64,000 bases of DNA from CAVVAE01 sp963746185 (GTDB lineage Bacteria > Actinomycetota > Actinomycetes > Propionibacteriales > Nocardioidaceae): the NCBI GenBank assembly GCA_963746185.1, contig CAVVAE010000001.1:682001-746000 (forward strand). The letters run 5' to 3'. The translations under genes and the position numbers were made by a program. Under the pieces are notes generated by a model. That model was not told the DNA's origin and did not search any database. It saw only the letters and a list, made by a program, of their open reading frames with translations. Below are positions 23,073 through 31,937 of the stretch, one piece after another. Each line of letters begins with the position of its first letter. Position 1 is the first letter of the stretch.

Positions 23073-25445
23073 ATGAGTCCTGACCATCATGCCCGCGCGA
23101 TGTTGCCCATCCCCGACCGTCCGGCGCCGGGCTTGACGACCTATGACGCCAAGGATCCGGACACCGCATACCCTCCGATCGAACCGCTGCTCCCGCCCGA
23201 GGGCGCACCGAACGTCCTGGTGGTCCTGCTCGACGACGTGGGCTTCGGGGCGTCGAGTGCTTTCGGGGGTCCGTGCCAAACGCCAACGGCAGAACGACTC
23301 GCAGCCGGGGGGCTGAAGTACAACCGCTTCCACACCACGGCGCTTTGTGCGCCGACGCGGCAGGCTCTGCTCACCGGACGCAACCATCACTCCGTCGGGA
23401 TGGGGAGCATCACGGAGACCGCCACGTCGGCGCCTGGCAACAGTTCGTTGCGTCCAAACACCAAGGCGCCGCTCGCGACGACCCTGAAGCTCAACGGCTA
23501 CTCGACGGCGCAGTTCGGCAAGTGCCATGAAGTGCCGGTGTGGCAGTCGTCGCCGATGGGTCCGTTCGACGGCTGGCCTTCGGGCGGTGGTGGCTTCGAG
23601 ACCTTCTACGGCTTTATCGGCGGCGAGAACAACCAGTGGGATCCCGCCCTGTACGACGGCACCACACCCGTCGAACCGCCGGCCACCGCGGAGGAGGGCT
23701 ATCACCTGACCGAGGACCTAGCGGACAGGGCTGTGAGCTGGATGCGTCAACAGAAGGCGTTGATGCCCGACAAGCCATTCTTTGTCTACTTCGCGCCGGG
23801 AGCCACCCACGCCCCGCACCACGTGCCCAAGGAATGGGCTGACAAATACGCTGGCCAGTTCGCTGACGGATGGGATGTGCAGCGGGAACGCACGTTCACC
23901 CGACAGAAGGAGCTAGGCGTCATCCCACAGGATGCCGAACTCACCCCTCGCTCGTCCGAGCTTTCCGCGTGGGACGAAATGCCAGCCGAGCTCAAGCCGG
24001 TGCTGGCCCGTCAGATGGAGGTGTACGCCGGTTTCCTCGAACACACCGATCATCATGTCGGCCGCTTGATCGATGCCATCGACGACCTCGGTGTCCTCGA
24101 CGACACGATCATCTACTACATCATCGGCGACAACGGAGCGTCGGCAGAGGGCACAGTCAACGGCGCCTTCAACGAGATGGCGAACTTCAACGGGATGGCG
24201 GCGTTGGAGACAGCTGAGTTCATGGTGAGCAAGATGGATGACTTCGGCTCGCCTGAGTCCTACAACCACTATTCGGTCGGCTGGGCCTGGGCGATGGACA
24301 CCCCGTTCCAGTGGACCAAGCAGGTGGCCTCGCACTGGGGCGGGACCCGCAACGGGACGATCGTCCACTGGCCGAACGGGATCGAGGAGAGCGGTGGTTT
24401 GCGCTCACAGTTCACGCATGTGATCGATGTCGCGCCAACGATCCTCGAGGCAGCCGGGCTACCTGAACCGACGATGGTCAATGGCGTGCTGCAGTCGCCC
24501 ATGGAGGGCACCAGCATGGTGTACACCTTCGGCGACTCGGCGCCAGCAGAGGAACGCCATGATCTGCAGTACTTCGAGATGTTCGGCAACCGTGGCATCT
24601 ACCACAAGGGCTGGAGCGCGGTCACGAAACACCGGACGCCGTGGCTCATGGTTGGCCATGAACCCCCGGCGTTCGACGACGACGTCTGGGAGCTCTACGA
24701 CGGCAACGGCGGCGACTATAGCCAGGCTCGCGACCTCGCGGCTGACAATCCGGAGATGCTCGCCAAGCTTCAACGTCTCTGGCTCATGGAGGCCACCAAG
24801 TACAACGTGCTTCCGATGGACGACCGTCTCGTCGAGCGGGCTGTGCCGGAGATTGCGGGTCGCCCGACACTGATCCAGGGGAACTCCCAGCTGTTCTTCC
24901 CAGGGATGGGACGTCTCTCCGAGAACAGCGTGGTCAGCATCAAGAACAAGTCGTTCTCCGTCACCACAGAAGTCGATATCCCCGAGGACGGAGCCAACGG
25001 CGTGATCATCGCCCAGGGCGGCCGGTTCGGTGGCTGGGCGCTCTACGTCAAGGACGGCAAGGCCAAGTTCGTCTACAACGTCCTCGGCATCCAGGAATTC
25101 ACAGTTGAAGCCGACTCACCGATCCCGACCGGCGTGCACCAGGTGCGGATGGAGTTCGCCTATGACGGCGGCGGTCTCGCCAAGGGAGGCGACGTCACGC
25201 TCTACCACGACGGCACAGCCGCGGGCACGGGACGCGTCGAAGCCACCCAACCGATGATCTTCTCCGCTGACGAGACCACCGATATCGGTTACGAGTCCGG
25301 CACCACCGTCACGCCTGATTACGACGCGAAGAGCAGTCACTTCACCGGCAAGATCCATTGGGTGCAGCTCGATCTCGGCGACGACGACCACGACCACTTC
25401 ATCGACCCAGAGGAACGGCTTCGCGTCGCTATGGCCAGGCAGTAG
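23073..25445 (+). CDS. Arylsulfatase (type I, formylglycine dependent)
   Basis: 790 residues with GAAGGA before the ATG. N-terminal metal-binding VLLDDVGFG and the activation motif CAPTRQALLTGRNHHSVGMG, with Cys92 as the residue to be converted to formylglycine (CxPxR). The alkaline-phosphatase-superfamily core follows (FFVYFAPGATHAPHHVPKEWADKY, IIGDNGASAEGTVNG). The last ~170 residues look like a beta-rich domain, as in the PAS/AtsA-like long sulfatases. There is no signal peptide, so a cytoplasmic location or an unusual export route is implied. It hydrolyses sulfate esters. Its activator, FGE, is 10 kb upstream under the same kind of operator. Confidence 0.94.
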   Translation: MSPDHHARAMLPIPDRPAPGLTTYDAKDPDTAYPPIEPLLPPEGAPNVLVVLLDDVGFGASSAFGGPCQTPTAERLAAGGLKYNRFHTTALCAPTRQALLTGRNHHSVGMGSITETATSAPGNSSLRPNTKAPLATTLKLNGYSTAQFGKCHEVPVWQSSPMGPFDGWPSGGGGFETFYGFIGGENNQWDPALYDGTTPVEPPATAEEGYHLTEDLADRAVSWMRQQKALMPDKPFFVYFAPGATHAPHHVPKEWADKYAGQFADGWDVQRERTFTRQKELGVIPQDAELTPRSSELSAWDEMPAELKPVLARQMEVYAGFLEHTDHHVGRLIDAIDDLGVLDDTIIYYIIGDNGASAEGTVNGAFNEMANFNGMAALETAEFMVSKMDDFGSPESYNHYSVGWAWAMDTPFQWTKQVASHWGGTRNGTIVHWPNGIEESGGLRSQFTHVIDVAPTILEAAGLPEPTMVNGVLQSPMEGTSMVYTFGDSAPAEERHDLQYFEMFGNRGIYHKGWSAVTKHRTPWLMVGHEPPAFDDDVWELYDGNGGDYSQARDLAADNPEMLAKLQRLWLMEATKYNVLPMDDRLVERAVPEIAGRPTLIQGNSQLFFPGMGRLSENSVVSIKNKSFSVTTEVDIPEDGANGVIIAQGGRFGGWALYVKDGKAKFVYNVLGIQEFTVEADSPIPTGVHQVRMEFAYDGGGLAKGGDVTLYHDGTAAGTGRVEATQPMIFSADETTDIGYESGTTVTPDYDAKSSHFTGKIHWVQLDLGDDDHDHFIDPEERLRVAMARQ

Positions 25446-25464
25446 GTCGAAGCAAGCGGCCCTC

Positions 25465-25481
25465 TCACCCTGTTTAGGTGA
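25465..25481. promoter_or_regulatory. TCACCC-N5-GGGTGA operator (one mismatch), site 11
   Basis: TCACCCTGTTTAGGTGA is in the 52-bp gap between the sulfatase and phosphodiesterase genes, only 16 bp before the GTG. It is too close for an upstream activator site of a gene with a normal leader. Confidence 0.55.
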
Positions 25482-25497
25482 GGCGGAGAGGACGACG

Positions 25498-27585
25498 GTG
25501 CAGGAGCCTCGACCCACAGTGGAGAACACGCGAGTACGTTTCCGTCCCCGGAGCGGCGATGTCGTGCGACTGCTCCTGTCGTGGCTCGCCGCGACTGTCG
25601 CGTTGGCGATCACCGGTGCGATCATGTCGGGCTTGTCCGCTGACCATTTCCGCGACTATGCGCTGGCGGCCGTGGTAGCCAGTCTCGTCGGCGCCATTGT
25701 GCGGCCGGTCATGGTCGCAGTTGCGTCTCGCATCGGCTGGATCGCAGTGCTGGCGCTAGCGATTGTCGGTCAGGCTGTCATCCTGCAGGTGGCCCTCGAA
25801 CTCGTCCCAGGGATCCGGACCGACTCGTTCGGTGCCTCGCTGGCCGCGGCATGGATCGCGTCGATCGTCGCAACGTTGTTGTCGTGGCTCACGTCCGCCG
25901 GAACCGATGAGGCGTTCACCTCCACGTTGGTGAGACGCGGTCGCAGGCGTCGTCCTCAGCTCGACGACCCCGATGTCGACGGGGTGCTGTTCGTTCAGCT
26001 CGACGGCGTTCCGCTTCCGGTGATGCGATGGGCCCTTCAGTCCGGACTGTTGCCGACGATCACCCGCTGGCTCAGAGACGACTCGCATCGCCTCGAGGAG
26101 TGGACAGCGCAGCTCCCGTGCACGACGCCGGCCAGTCAACTCGGCCTGCTCCACGGGACCCTCGACGGGATCCCCGCGTTTCGCTGGTATGACCGAGAAC
26201 TAGGCCGGGTGCTGGTGGCCAACAGGCCGCCTGACGCCGCTCTCATCGAGGCGCGCGCCAGTGACGGAAGAGGCCTTCTCGCAGACAATGGGGTCTCCGT
26301 GTCAAACATCTTCACTGGCGACGCCCACCGCACCGCGATGACGATGAGCCGGCTGTCGGCGTCGCGCGGATCACCGCAAACCCGTCGGGCCGTCGCCTGG
26401 TATCTGGCGCGACCGGATGGGTTTGCCAGAAGCCTGGCGCGCACCGTCGCGGAAATCGTTAAGGAGCGTTTTCAAAGCGCGCGCCAGCGGCGACGGGACG
26501 TCCGACCGCGGGTGCATCGAGGCTGGACGTTTGCTGTTCTACGGGCGTTCAGTAACGGCGTGCTCCGGGACCTCAACACTGCAGTGGTGAGCGACGAGAT
26601 GCTGCGTGGCACGCGGTCCATCTATGTGGACTACGTCGACTACGACGAGATCGCTCATCACGCAGGTATGTTTCGACCGGAGTCGCTCGCAGCGTTGGAA
26701 GGCATTGACTCCGTGCTGCATTCTCTCGAGCAGGTCGCGAACGTCGCGCCCCGCCGTTACTGGATCATCCTCGTGTCCGATCACGGACAATCGCAGGGGC
26801 AGATCTTTTCCGATCGATACGGAGTCGATCTCGCGTCGCTGTGTGAATCCCTGACGGCGGAGTCCGTGGATTCCGTTCAGGAGCCCGTCGAAAGCTGGGG
26901 ACGGGCTGGATCGCTGCTCGACGACATGTCGTCTGGCGATGGAGACCCTGCTGTCGTCGGAGCCGCGGCGCGGAAGGTACGCCGCGAGGTCGCAGCCAGC
27001 GCACCGCAGTCCACCGAGGATGGCCTCGTGGTCTTGGGATCGGGCAATCTGGGGCTCGTGTACGTGCCTGGCAAGACTCGGCTCACGCGCGAGGAGATCG
27101 ATCGACGTTGGCCTGCGCTCATCCCTGGTCTGGTCGCGCATCCAGGAGTCGGGTTCGTCGTTGCCATGAGTGAGCACGGGCCACAGGTCATCGGCCCCAG
27201 CGGCGTGCGTTGGCTCGAGGACGGACGAGTGGACGGGGACGACCCGATGGCCGCATTCGCAGCGCACGGTCCGGAGAACTTCAGGCGGGCCATCTCGATG
27301 GGTCGCGCACCTGACCTCTACGTCAACAGTCGGATCGACGAGGCGACGCTCGAGGTGGCGGCCTTCGAACCACTCGTCGGAAGTCATGGCGGGCTGGGCG
27401 GATGGCAAGACCGTGCCATCCTCGTCACCCCGACGGCCTTGCGTACCAACGCCACGCCGTTGCACGGCGCCGACGCGGTACACCGGGTCTTCGTCGATAT
27501 GCTGCGGAGTCTCGGTCATCGCGCAGAGCTCGACGCCCCTTCGCAGGACGACCAGCTCCTCAACCCAACCCACCCGAAGGAGTAG
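25498..27585 (+). CDS. Membrane-anchored phosphodiesterase of the alkaline phosphatase superfamily with N-terminal holin-like helices
   Basis: 695 residues from a GTG with GAGAGG upstream. The first ~130 residues form four membrane helices of the phage-holin-like kind (LAAVVASLVGAIVRPVMVAVASRIGW). They are followed by a type I phosphodiesterase/nucleotide pyrophosphatase-like domain: DGVLFVQLDGVPLPVMRWAL with an Asp metal ligand, LPCTTPASQLGLLHG with the likely Thr nucleophile, YVDYDEIAHHAG and LVSDHGQSQG. It probably faces outward and cleaves a phosphodiester or phospho-sulfo substrate in the envelope. It follows the arylsulfatase closely and is nearly adjacent to the holin-like gene 27589. 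Confidence 0.87.
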   Translation: MQEPRPTVENTRVRFRPRSGDVVRLLLSWLAATVALAITGAIMSGLSADHFRDYALAAVVASLVGAIVRPVMVAVASRIGWIAVLALAIVGQAVILQVALELVPGIRTDSFGASLAAAWIASIVATLLSWLTSAGTDEAFTSTLVRRGRRRRPQLDDPDVDGVLFVQLDGVPLPVMRWALQSGLLPTITRWLRDDSHRLEEWTAQLPCTTPASQLGLLHGTLDGIPAFRWYDRELGRVLVANRPPDAALIEARASDGRGLLADNGVSVSNIFTGDAHRTAMTMSRLSASRGSPQTRRAVAWYLARPDGFARSLARTVAEIVKERFQSARQRRRDVRPRVHRGWTFAVLRAFSNGVLRDLNTAVVSDEMLRGTRSIYVDYVDYDEIAHHAGMFRPESLAALEGIDSVLHSLEQVANVAPRRYWIILVSDHGQSQGQIFSDRYGVDLASLCESLTAESVDSVQEPVESWGRAGSLLDDMSSGDGDPAVVGAAARKVRREVAASAPQSTEDGLVVLGSGNLGLVYVPGKTRLTREEIDRRWPALIPGLVAHPGVGFVVAMSEHGPQVIGPSGVRWLEDGRVDGDDPMAAFAAHGPENFRRAISMGRAPDLYVNSRIDEATLEVAAFEPLVGSHGGLGGWQDRAILVTPTALRTNATPLHGADAVHRVFVDMLRSLGHRAELDAPSQDDQLLNPTHPKE

Positions 27586-27588
27586 CGG

Positions 27589-27951
27589 ATGTTCAAGCAA
27601 CTACTGGTCGTCTGGTTCGTGGTGGCCGTTGCCATCGGCCTCACTGCAGCGATCGTTCCCTCGGTTGAGATCGACGGTGGCTTCTTTGCGCTCCTCGGTG
27701 TAGCCGTGCTCTTCGGCCTCATCAACGCCTTGATTGGGCCGCTGATTCGTCTCGTTTCGATTCCGCTGACCCTGGTGACGTTCGGACTCTTTGCCCTGGT
27801 GATCAACGGCATCCTGTTGGCCATGACCGCTGGGCTGAGCGATGCCCTCGACGTGGGCGGATTCCTCGGAGTCATCGTGGCAGCGATTCTCATCTCGATT
27901 TTCACTAGTCTGTTCTCCCTCGTCGCTATGAAGGTCATCGGCGAGGAGTAG
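27589..27951 (+). CDS. Phage holin-like four-helix membrane protein
   Basis: 120 residues, four tight membrane helices, with GGAG just before the ATG (AAGGAGTAGCGGATG). It belongs to the phage holin family 4 group (a membrane family also found outside phages). Closely similar to the C-terminal domain of the fusion protein at 16170. Starts 3 bp after the phosphodiesterase stop, so probably co-translated. No phage genes surround it; a lysis role is unlikely. Confidence 0.9.
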   Translation: MFKQLLVVWFVVAVAIGLTAAIVPSVEIDGGFFALLGVAVLFGLINALIGPLIRLVSIPLTLVTFGLFALVINGILLAMTAGLSDALDVGGFLGVIVAAILISIFTSLFSLVAMKVIGEE

Positions 27952-27957
27952 CCACCC

Positions 27958-27977
27958 TGGCGCCTGAGGAGGCGCCA
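27958..27977. terminator. Bidirectional terminator-like hairpin
   Basis: TGGCGCC (27958-27964), six-base loop, GGCGCCA (27971-27977): a perfect 7-bp stem exactly between two convergent genes (stops at 27951 and 27978). The T-run is weak, as usual in high-GC genomes. Confidence 0.65.
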
Positions 27978-28757
27978 TCACTCCAGGTCGTTGATCGCGA
28001 CCGATTCGCCGATGGCAAGGACGACAGGCCGGCAGTTCGGCGCCTCGAGACCGAGCCAGTGAGCGAACGTCGGCCCCGGGGAGTCCATCCACCCGCGCGG
28101 CCAGACTTCTCCCCCAGGGACGTGCAACGTTCCCCAATGCACCGGGATCGCGTAGCGCGCGCCGACCATTCGGCAAGCGATGGCGGCTTCGCGGGGTCCC
28201 ATGTGGCCCTTCGAGAGTCGAGGAGCCCAACCGCCGACGGGCACGACCGCGACGTCAATCGCACCGCCGGCCGACGCTGGCAGGTCCTCCAAACCAGGGA
28301 AGAGTTCAGTGTCGCCGGCCACCCAGACGATTCCCGACAACCCTCTGACGAGGTGGCCGCTCGCCGCATTCGGTCGGTGCGGCATCGGTCGGGCCTGGTG
28401 CATGGCGGGGGCAAGCTTGACTCCGACAGTCTGGGCTTGGCCGACGTGCGTCCAGCTCGCGGCGTCGACGTCGAGACTCTTGAGTCCCCGACGACGACGA
28501 ACCCAGTCGGCGTTCTCACGGGCGGTCAGGACGGGCGCACCGCGCACCCGACGTAGGGAGGCCAACTCAGCGTGGTCGTGATGGAGATGTGAGAGCAATA
28601 CCGCGTCAGTGCCTGCCCAAGCATCCTCGTCGGGTCGGCTGCCGCGCCGACGCAGGATGCCGGCATTAGCTCGAAGAAGTGGGTCGGCGACTAAGCGGAC
28701 GCCGTCCATGTCCAACACCACTGTCGAGTGGCCGAGCCAGTTGATCTCAATTCCCAT
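27978..28757 (-). CDS. Metallo-beta-lactamase fold hydrolase (UlaG-like)
   Basis: 259 residues. Zinc motif SHLHHDH (HxHxDH) near residues 56-62, preceded by MGIEINWLGHSTVVLDMDGVRLVADPLL, the usual start of L-ascorbate-6-phosphate lactonase-like (UlaG) or RNase-Z-like MBL proteins. A second metal ligand region is VAGDTELFPG and another VPVHWGT. A cytoplasmic hydrolase; substrate not predictable. Minus strand, divergent from 28907, with a perfect operator in between 102 bp upstream. Confidence 0.88.
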   Translation of the reverse strand: MGIEINWLGHSTVVLDMDGVRLVADPLLRANAGILRRRGSRPDEDAWAGTDAVLLSHLHHDHAELASLRRVRGAPVLTARENADWVRRRRGLKSLDVDAASWTHVGQAQTVGVKLAPAMHQARPMPHRPNAASGHLVRGLSGIVWVAGDTELFPGLEDLPASAGGAIDVAVVPVGGWAPRLSKGHMGPREAAIACRMVGARYAIPVHWGTLHVPGGEVWPRGWMDSPGPTFAHWLGLEAPNCRPVVLAIGESVAINDLE

Positions 28758-28859
28758 GGCGACCCTTCACCTGTAGGTGTGCCCGAGCCGATGCGTCGCT
28801 CGCGCCTTCGTCCGCAGGATGCACGCACACCAATCTCACGGAGTCGTTGCCATACAGGC

Positions 28860-28876
28860 TCACCCATGCCGGGTGA
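28860..28876. promoter_or_regulatory. TCACCC-N5-GGGTGA operator (perfect), site 12
   Basis: TCACCCATGCCGGGTGA lies in a divergent gap. On the plus side a -10-like TACGCT (28895-28900) is 18 bp away. The GTG of the next gene begins 6 bp after that hexamer. Confidence 0.87.
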
Positions 28877-28906
28877 CCTGGCTGGTGCGTCCCCTACGCT
28901 GACGGG

Positions 28907-29413
28907 GTGAATGTGGCATCGCGCGGGTCCGCCGCAGCACGATGGATGGCACGCGCAGACCCCGCTGGGCTGCTGTATGGCGCTATCGTCTCCGCGGCCG
29001 TGCTGGCGACAGTCAGCCTCAAGGACGACGACGCCACACGTGTTGCCGTCACGACCGGGGTGTTCCTGATCGTCTACTGGATGGCAGACGTGTACATCCA
29101 CGCGATATCGGTTCGTTTCGATGGAGACAGACACGTTCTTGCTCATCGAGTTCGAGCTGCCGCCGGACATGAAGCCAGCGTGCTCAAGGGCGGCGTGCCG
29201 GGAGTCGTGGTCTACCTCCTCGCCTACGCACTGGTGGGAGACTCCTCGGATGCGGCCTTCGTGGCGCTGGCATTCTCCATTGTTCTGCTGATGGGCATCG
29301 GGTACCTCGGTGCCCATCGAGCCGGCACCACAGGTCGCGCGGCGACCGTCGAGGCGGTCGGCGCCGGACTCCTCGGCGTGGTGATCATTTCCGCGAAAGC
29401 TCTACTGCACTAG
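28907..29413 (+). CDS. Four-helix membrane protein (unknown), probably leaderless
   Basis: 168 residues from a GTG; four membrane helices (about 20-41, 50-68, ~100-117, ~122-165 in two parts). Motifs DPAGLLYGAIVSAAVLATVS and YWMADVYIHAISVRF recur in actinobacterial membrane proteins of unknown role. The GTG is only 6 bp downstream of a -10-like TACGCT and lacks a spaced ribosome site, so the message is probably leaderless, as is common in actinobacteria. The next gene downstream runs in the opposite direction. Confidence 0.8.
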   Translation: MNVASRGSAAARWMARADPAGLLYGAIVSAAVLATVSLKDDDATRVAVTTGVFLIVYWMADVYIHAISVRFDGDRHVLAHRVRAAAGHEASVLKGGVPGVVVYLLAYALVGDSSDAAFVALAFSIVLLMGIGYLGAHRAGTTGRAATVEAVGAGLLGVVIISAKALLH

Positions 29414-29485
29414 GAGTGAGTCCGGACAGCCCCGACCCTGGAACCATGGCTCGGCGACGCGTCCGCAGCAGTCGCTGTACCGCTG

Positions 29486-30655
29486 TCAGTCAGCGACGAC
29501 GGCGTACCGGCTCTGTCCGGCGAGTCTCTCGAATGCGCCACCGACGCTCACACGTCCGTCGTGCGCACTCATCGCCAAGATGCCCGGAAAGACGTTGCCG
29601 CTGGTGGCGAGTCGCCGTGTCGACACAGCGCCGTTGCCAGCGTTCAACTGTGCGAACATGCGATGAGGACGCTTGGAAACCTTCGTGAAGTGCCCACCGA
29701 TGAGCAGGTGTCCACCACTCAGCTCGACAGCGTCGACGTCACCGGTTGTTCGCTTGGACCACTTGATGCCAGCGCCTTGACGCTTGTAAGCCGTTGCGTG
29801 CCCACCGCTTCCCGCGATCCCGGCGTACACCGTTTTCTTGCTGACGGCGAGGTCCTTGACGAAGCAGGCTTGGAGGCAGACCGGCTGCGGATGCCAGGAG
29901 CTCACGTTCCCGGTGGATTGCGAGATCTGGCCCAGGTACGTCCGGTTGTGGCCCACCAAAGTGTGGAAGGCGCCACCGACCAGGACTGAGCGTTTGGTGG
30001 TAGTAGCCCCGAGGGCGAAGATGCTGCCATCAGTGAAGCCTTGGCTCTGGCGCGGCCAGTTGGGACGCACGTTCGCACGCTTGTCGAGTGCAAACAGCTT
30101 GGAGCGTGTCAGGCTGCCGACCTGGTTGAAGTTCCCGCCGACGTACACCTCTCCACGCATCGCCAGGAGCGCTTGAACCGGTCCGTTCGTGTGGGCACGC
30201 CAGCTGGAGAGCCGACCGTTACCGGCCTGGACTGCCCCCAGGTGTTGCCGGTTCTTGCCGTTGATCGTGGTGAAGTCTCCGCCGAGCACAAGTCGGCTGC
30301 CGTAGAGGGTGAGCGCCTGGACGCTGCGGTTGGGGCGGGGGGTGAACCCACTGATGAGCGCGCCGGTGTTCCTGTTGAATGCGGCGACGCGGAATCTCTT
30401 GACCTTCTTATGCGTCCTGCTGTTCACCAGTCGCGTGAAATCCCCGGCGATGAAGATCCGGGTCTTCGAGACGGCGATGGCGCGGACCGGCTTGTTGGGT
30501 CGCCAGTCCGCCTTGGCCACGGCGAGCGCAACGGATTGCGAAGGCTGACTGGTGGGCATGAGCGACGCCGTTCCAGCTGGAACGGGTCCGACGGCTGTGG
30601 ACGCGACGACGGCGAGACAAGTCGCTCCGCAAGCGAGCCAATGAATTGAACGCAC
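29486..30655 (-). CDS. Secreted beta-propeller-like repeat protein (delta-60/PQQ-like)
   Basis: 389 residues with a Sec signal peptide (~1-30, ending near GTAS). The rest consists of about seven ~45-residue repeats with a shared pattern, for example VYVGGNFNQVG, LVLGGDFTTING, LLIGGHFTKV and SVGGAFERLAG, each with a 'GGxF' turn. It is most likely a beta-propeller of delta-60 repeat type. Secreted or cell-surface. A weak inverted repeat (GTCGCTG 29471-29477 / CAGCGAC 29491-29497) overlaps its stop codon and may act as a terminator. Confidence 0.82.
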   Translation of the reverse strand: MRSIHWLACGATCLAVVASTAVGPVPAGTASLMPTSQPSQSVALAVAKADWRPNKPVRAIAVSKTRIFIAGDFTRLVNSRTHKKVKRFRVAAFNRNTGALISGFTPRPNRSVQALTLYGSRLVLGGDFTTINGKNRQHLGAVQAGNGRLSSWRAHTNGPVQALLAMRGEVYVGGNFNQVGSLTRSKLFALDKRANVRPNWPRQSQGFTDGSIFALGATTTKRSVLVGGAFHTLVGHNRTYLGQISQSTGNVSSWHPQPVCLQACFVKDLAVSKKTVYAGIAGSGGHATAYKRQGAGIKWSKRTTGDVDAVELSGGHLLIGGHFTKVSKRPHRMFAQLNAGNGAVSTRRLATSGNVFPGILAMSAHDGRVSVGGAFERLAGQSRYAVVAD

Positions 30656-30974
30656 GAGATCTCCCTGTAGTGAAAAAAGTTTCCCTCGTGAGGCTGGCCT
30701 GTTGAACCCCCCGGGTCCCGAATCATACGGGTGTCGATACCTGACTAATACTCCTTGCCCGGAATGATGCCAAGTAATCTCCCGTGGCTTCTTTCGGCTG
30801 TCGCCGCAAACCGTATCTCACCTGGGCAGATGCCGCGGATGTTGTCCTGGTTGTGGCAGGCTGTCCCGCTCTCACGACTCTACGGCAGTAGCGAGGTACT
30901 TGTCATGAATTGCCATAATCGGCGCGGACGCGGCAGGATGTTCGGGTTACGTCCATCCCGAGGTCAAGGATCGT
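30656..30974. other. 319-bp divergent intergenic region
   Basis: No gene is visible. It contains a -10-like TATGAT on the minus strand (30727-30722) for the propeller gene and CATAAT (30914-30919) on the plus strand for the kinase gene. The latter lies just after a TTGTCATGAAT stretch. No copy of the TCACCC operator and no LacI-type palindrome is seen. Confidence 0.6.
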
Positions 30975-31937
30975 ATGACTGAGCGCTTCGACCTGCTTGT
31001 AGCCGGTCGCCCTTCAGTGGACTTGATGTTCACCGGCTTGCAGGAGTGGCCATCGCTCGGCAGAGACATCGAGGCATCCGGCCTCGGCGTATGCGCGGGT
31101 ACGTCGTTCAACACGCCAGCAGCCGCCAACCGCGTGGGGCTGCGCGTTGCGTTGGCAGCAAACCTCGGCAACGACATGTGGAGCCGGATGATCCGCGATG
31201 AGTTCGAATTCGAGGGACTTTCCACCGAGTTCCTCGCGATCGACGAACACCCACTTCCCGGGGTCTCCGTAGCCATCAATCTCCACGGCGAGCGCGGATT
31301 TGTCACCCACTGGGCGGGCGATGAGGAGTACGGCGAACGCGCCGCCGCTCACGAGCTCACCTGCGCACGCACCGTCGACGCGCGGCATCTGCACGCGTAC
31401 GTCGACCTGACACGCGACCTCGAGCAAGCTGCGCACGACAGAGGTATGACGATCTCGGTTGACTCATGGGGCGGGCCGGCCTGGGCGTCATCGCGTCCAC
31501 TAGCCGAGGTTCTCGCACACGCCAACGTGCTCTTTGCCAACCAGGCTGAAGCCACCGCGATGACGGGAGAAACCGATGTGGTGCGGGCGCTCGATCGGCT
31601 AGGCGCCCATTGCGACTGCGTCGTCATCAAGCGCGGTGGGACGGGCGCGGTTGGTCTCGCGGGTGGGCAGATGAAGGCTGTGCCGGCCGAGCCAGTGCAG
31701 TTCGTCGACAGCACCGGGGCTGGCGACTGCTTCAACGCCGGCTTTCTTGCCGGCTGGCTGAGTGGGCTTCCCCTGGAGGATTCGCTCACCCTCGGTGTCA
31801 TCTGCGGAAGCGCTTCAGTGGGAGACTACGGCGGTTACCGCGGCTGCCCGGATGAGGCCACGTTGCGCGCAGTAGCCGCTGCTCGTGGCATCTCGCTCCC
31901 AGCATGGGGAGTCGTTTCGGAAGGAGACGCGACATGA
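30975..31937 (+). CDS. PfkB family carbohydrate kinase
   Basis: 320 residues with AAGGA before the ATG. The ribokinase/PfkB signature 2 DSTGAGDCFNAGFLAG is near residues 247-262, with the catalytic Asp in GAGD; the start FDLLVAGRPSVDLMF is the usual first strand. It phosphorylates a sugar (ribose-, fructose- or tagatose-like; not predictable). The gene overlaps the GH4 gene by 4 nt (ATGA), so the two are one translational unit. The gap upstream has no TCACCC operator. Confidence 0.92.
   Translation: MTERFDLLVAGRPSVDLMFTGLQEWPSLGRDIEASGLGVCAGTSFNTPAAANRVGLRVALAANLGNDMWSRMIRDEFEFEGLSTEFLAIDEHPLPGVSVAINLHGERGFVTHWAGDEEYGERAAAHELTCARTVDARHLHAYVDLTRDLEQAAHDRGMTISVDSWGGPAWASSRPLAEVLAHANVLFANQAEATAMTGETDVVRALDRLGAHCDCVVIKRGGTGAVGLAGGQMKAVPAEPVQFVDSTGAGDCFNAGFLAGWLSGLPLEDSLTLGVICGSASVGDYGGYRGCPDEATLRAVAAARGISLPAWGVVSEGDAT

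Noticed and set aside
27589..27951. Holin-like gene as sign of a prophage
   Set aside because: No capsid, terminase, integrase or lysis genes nearby; the family is common in actinobacterial chromosomes.
28761..28777. TTCACCTGTAGGTGTG-like half palindrome near the MBL gene start
   Set aside because: Spacer and outer bases do not fit the TCACCC-N5-GGGTGA register; a perfect site lies 90 bp away.
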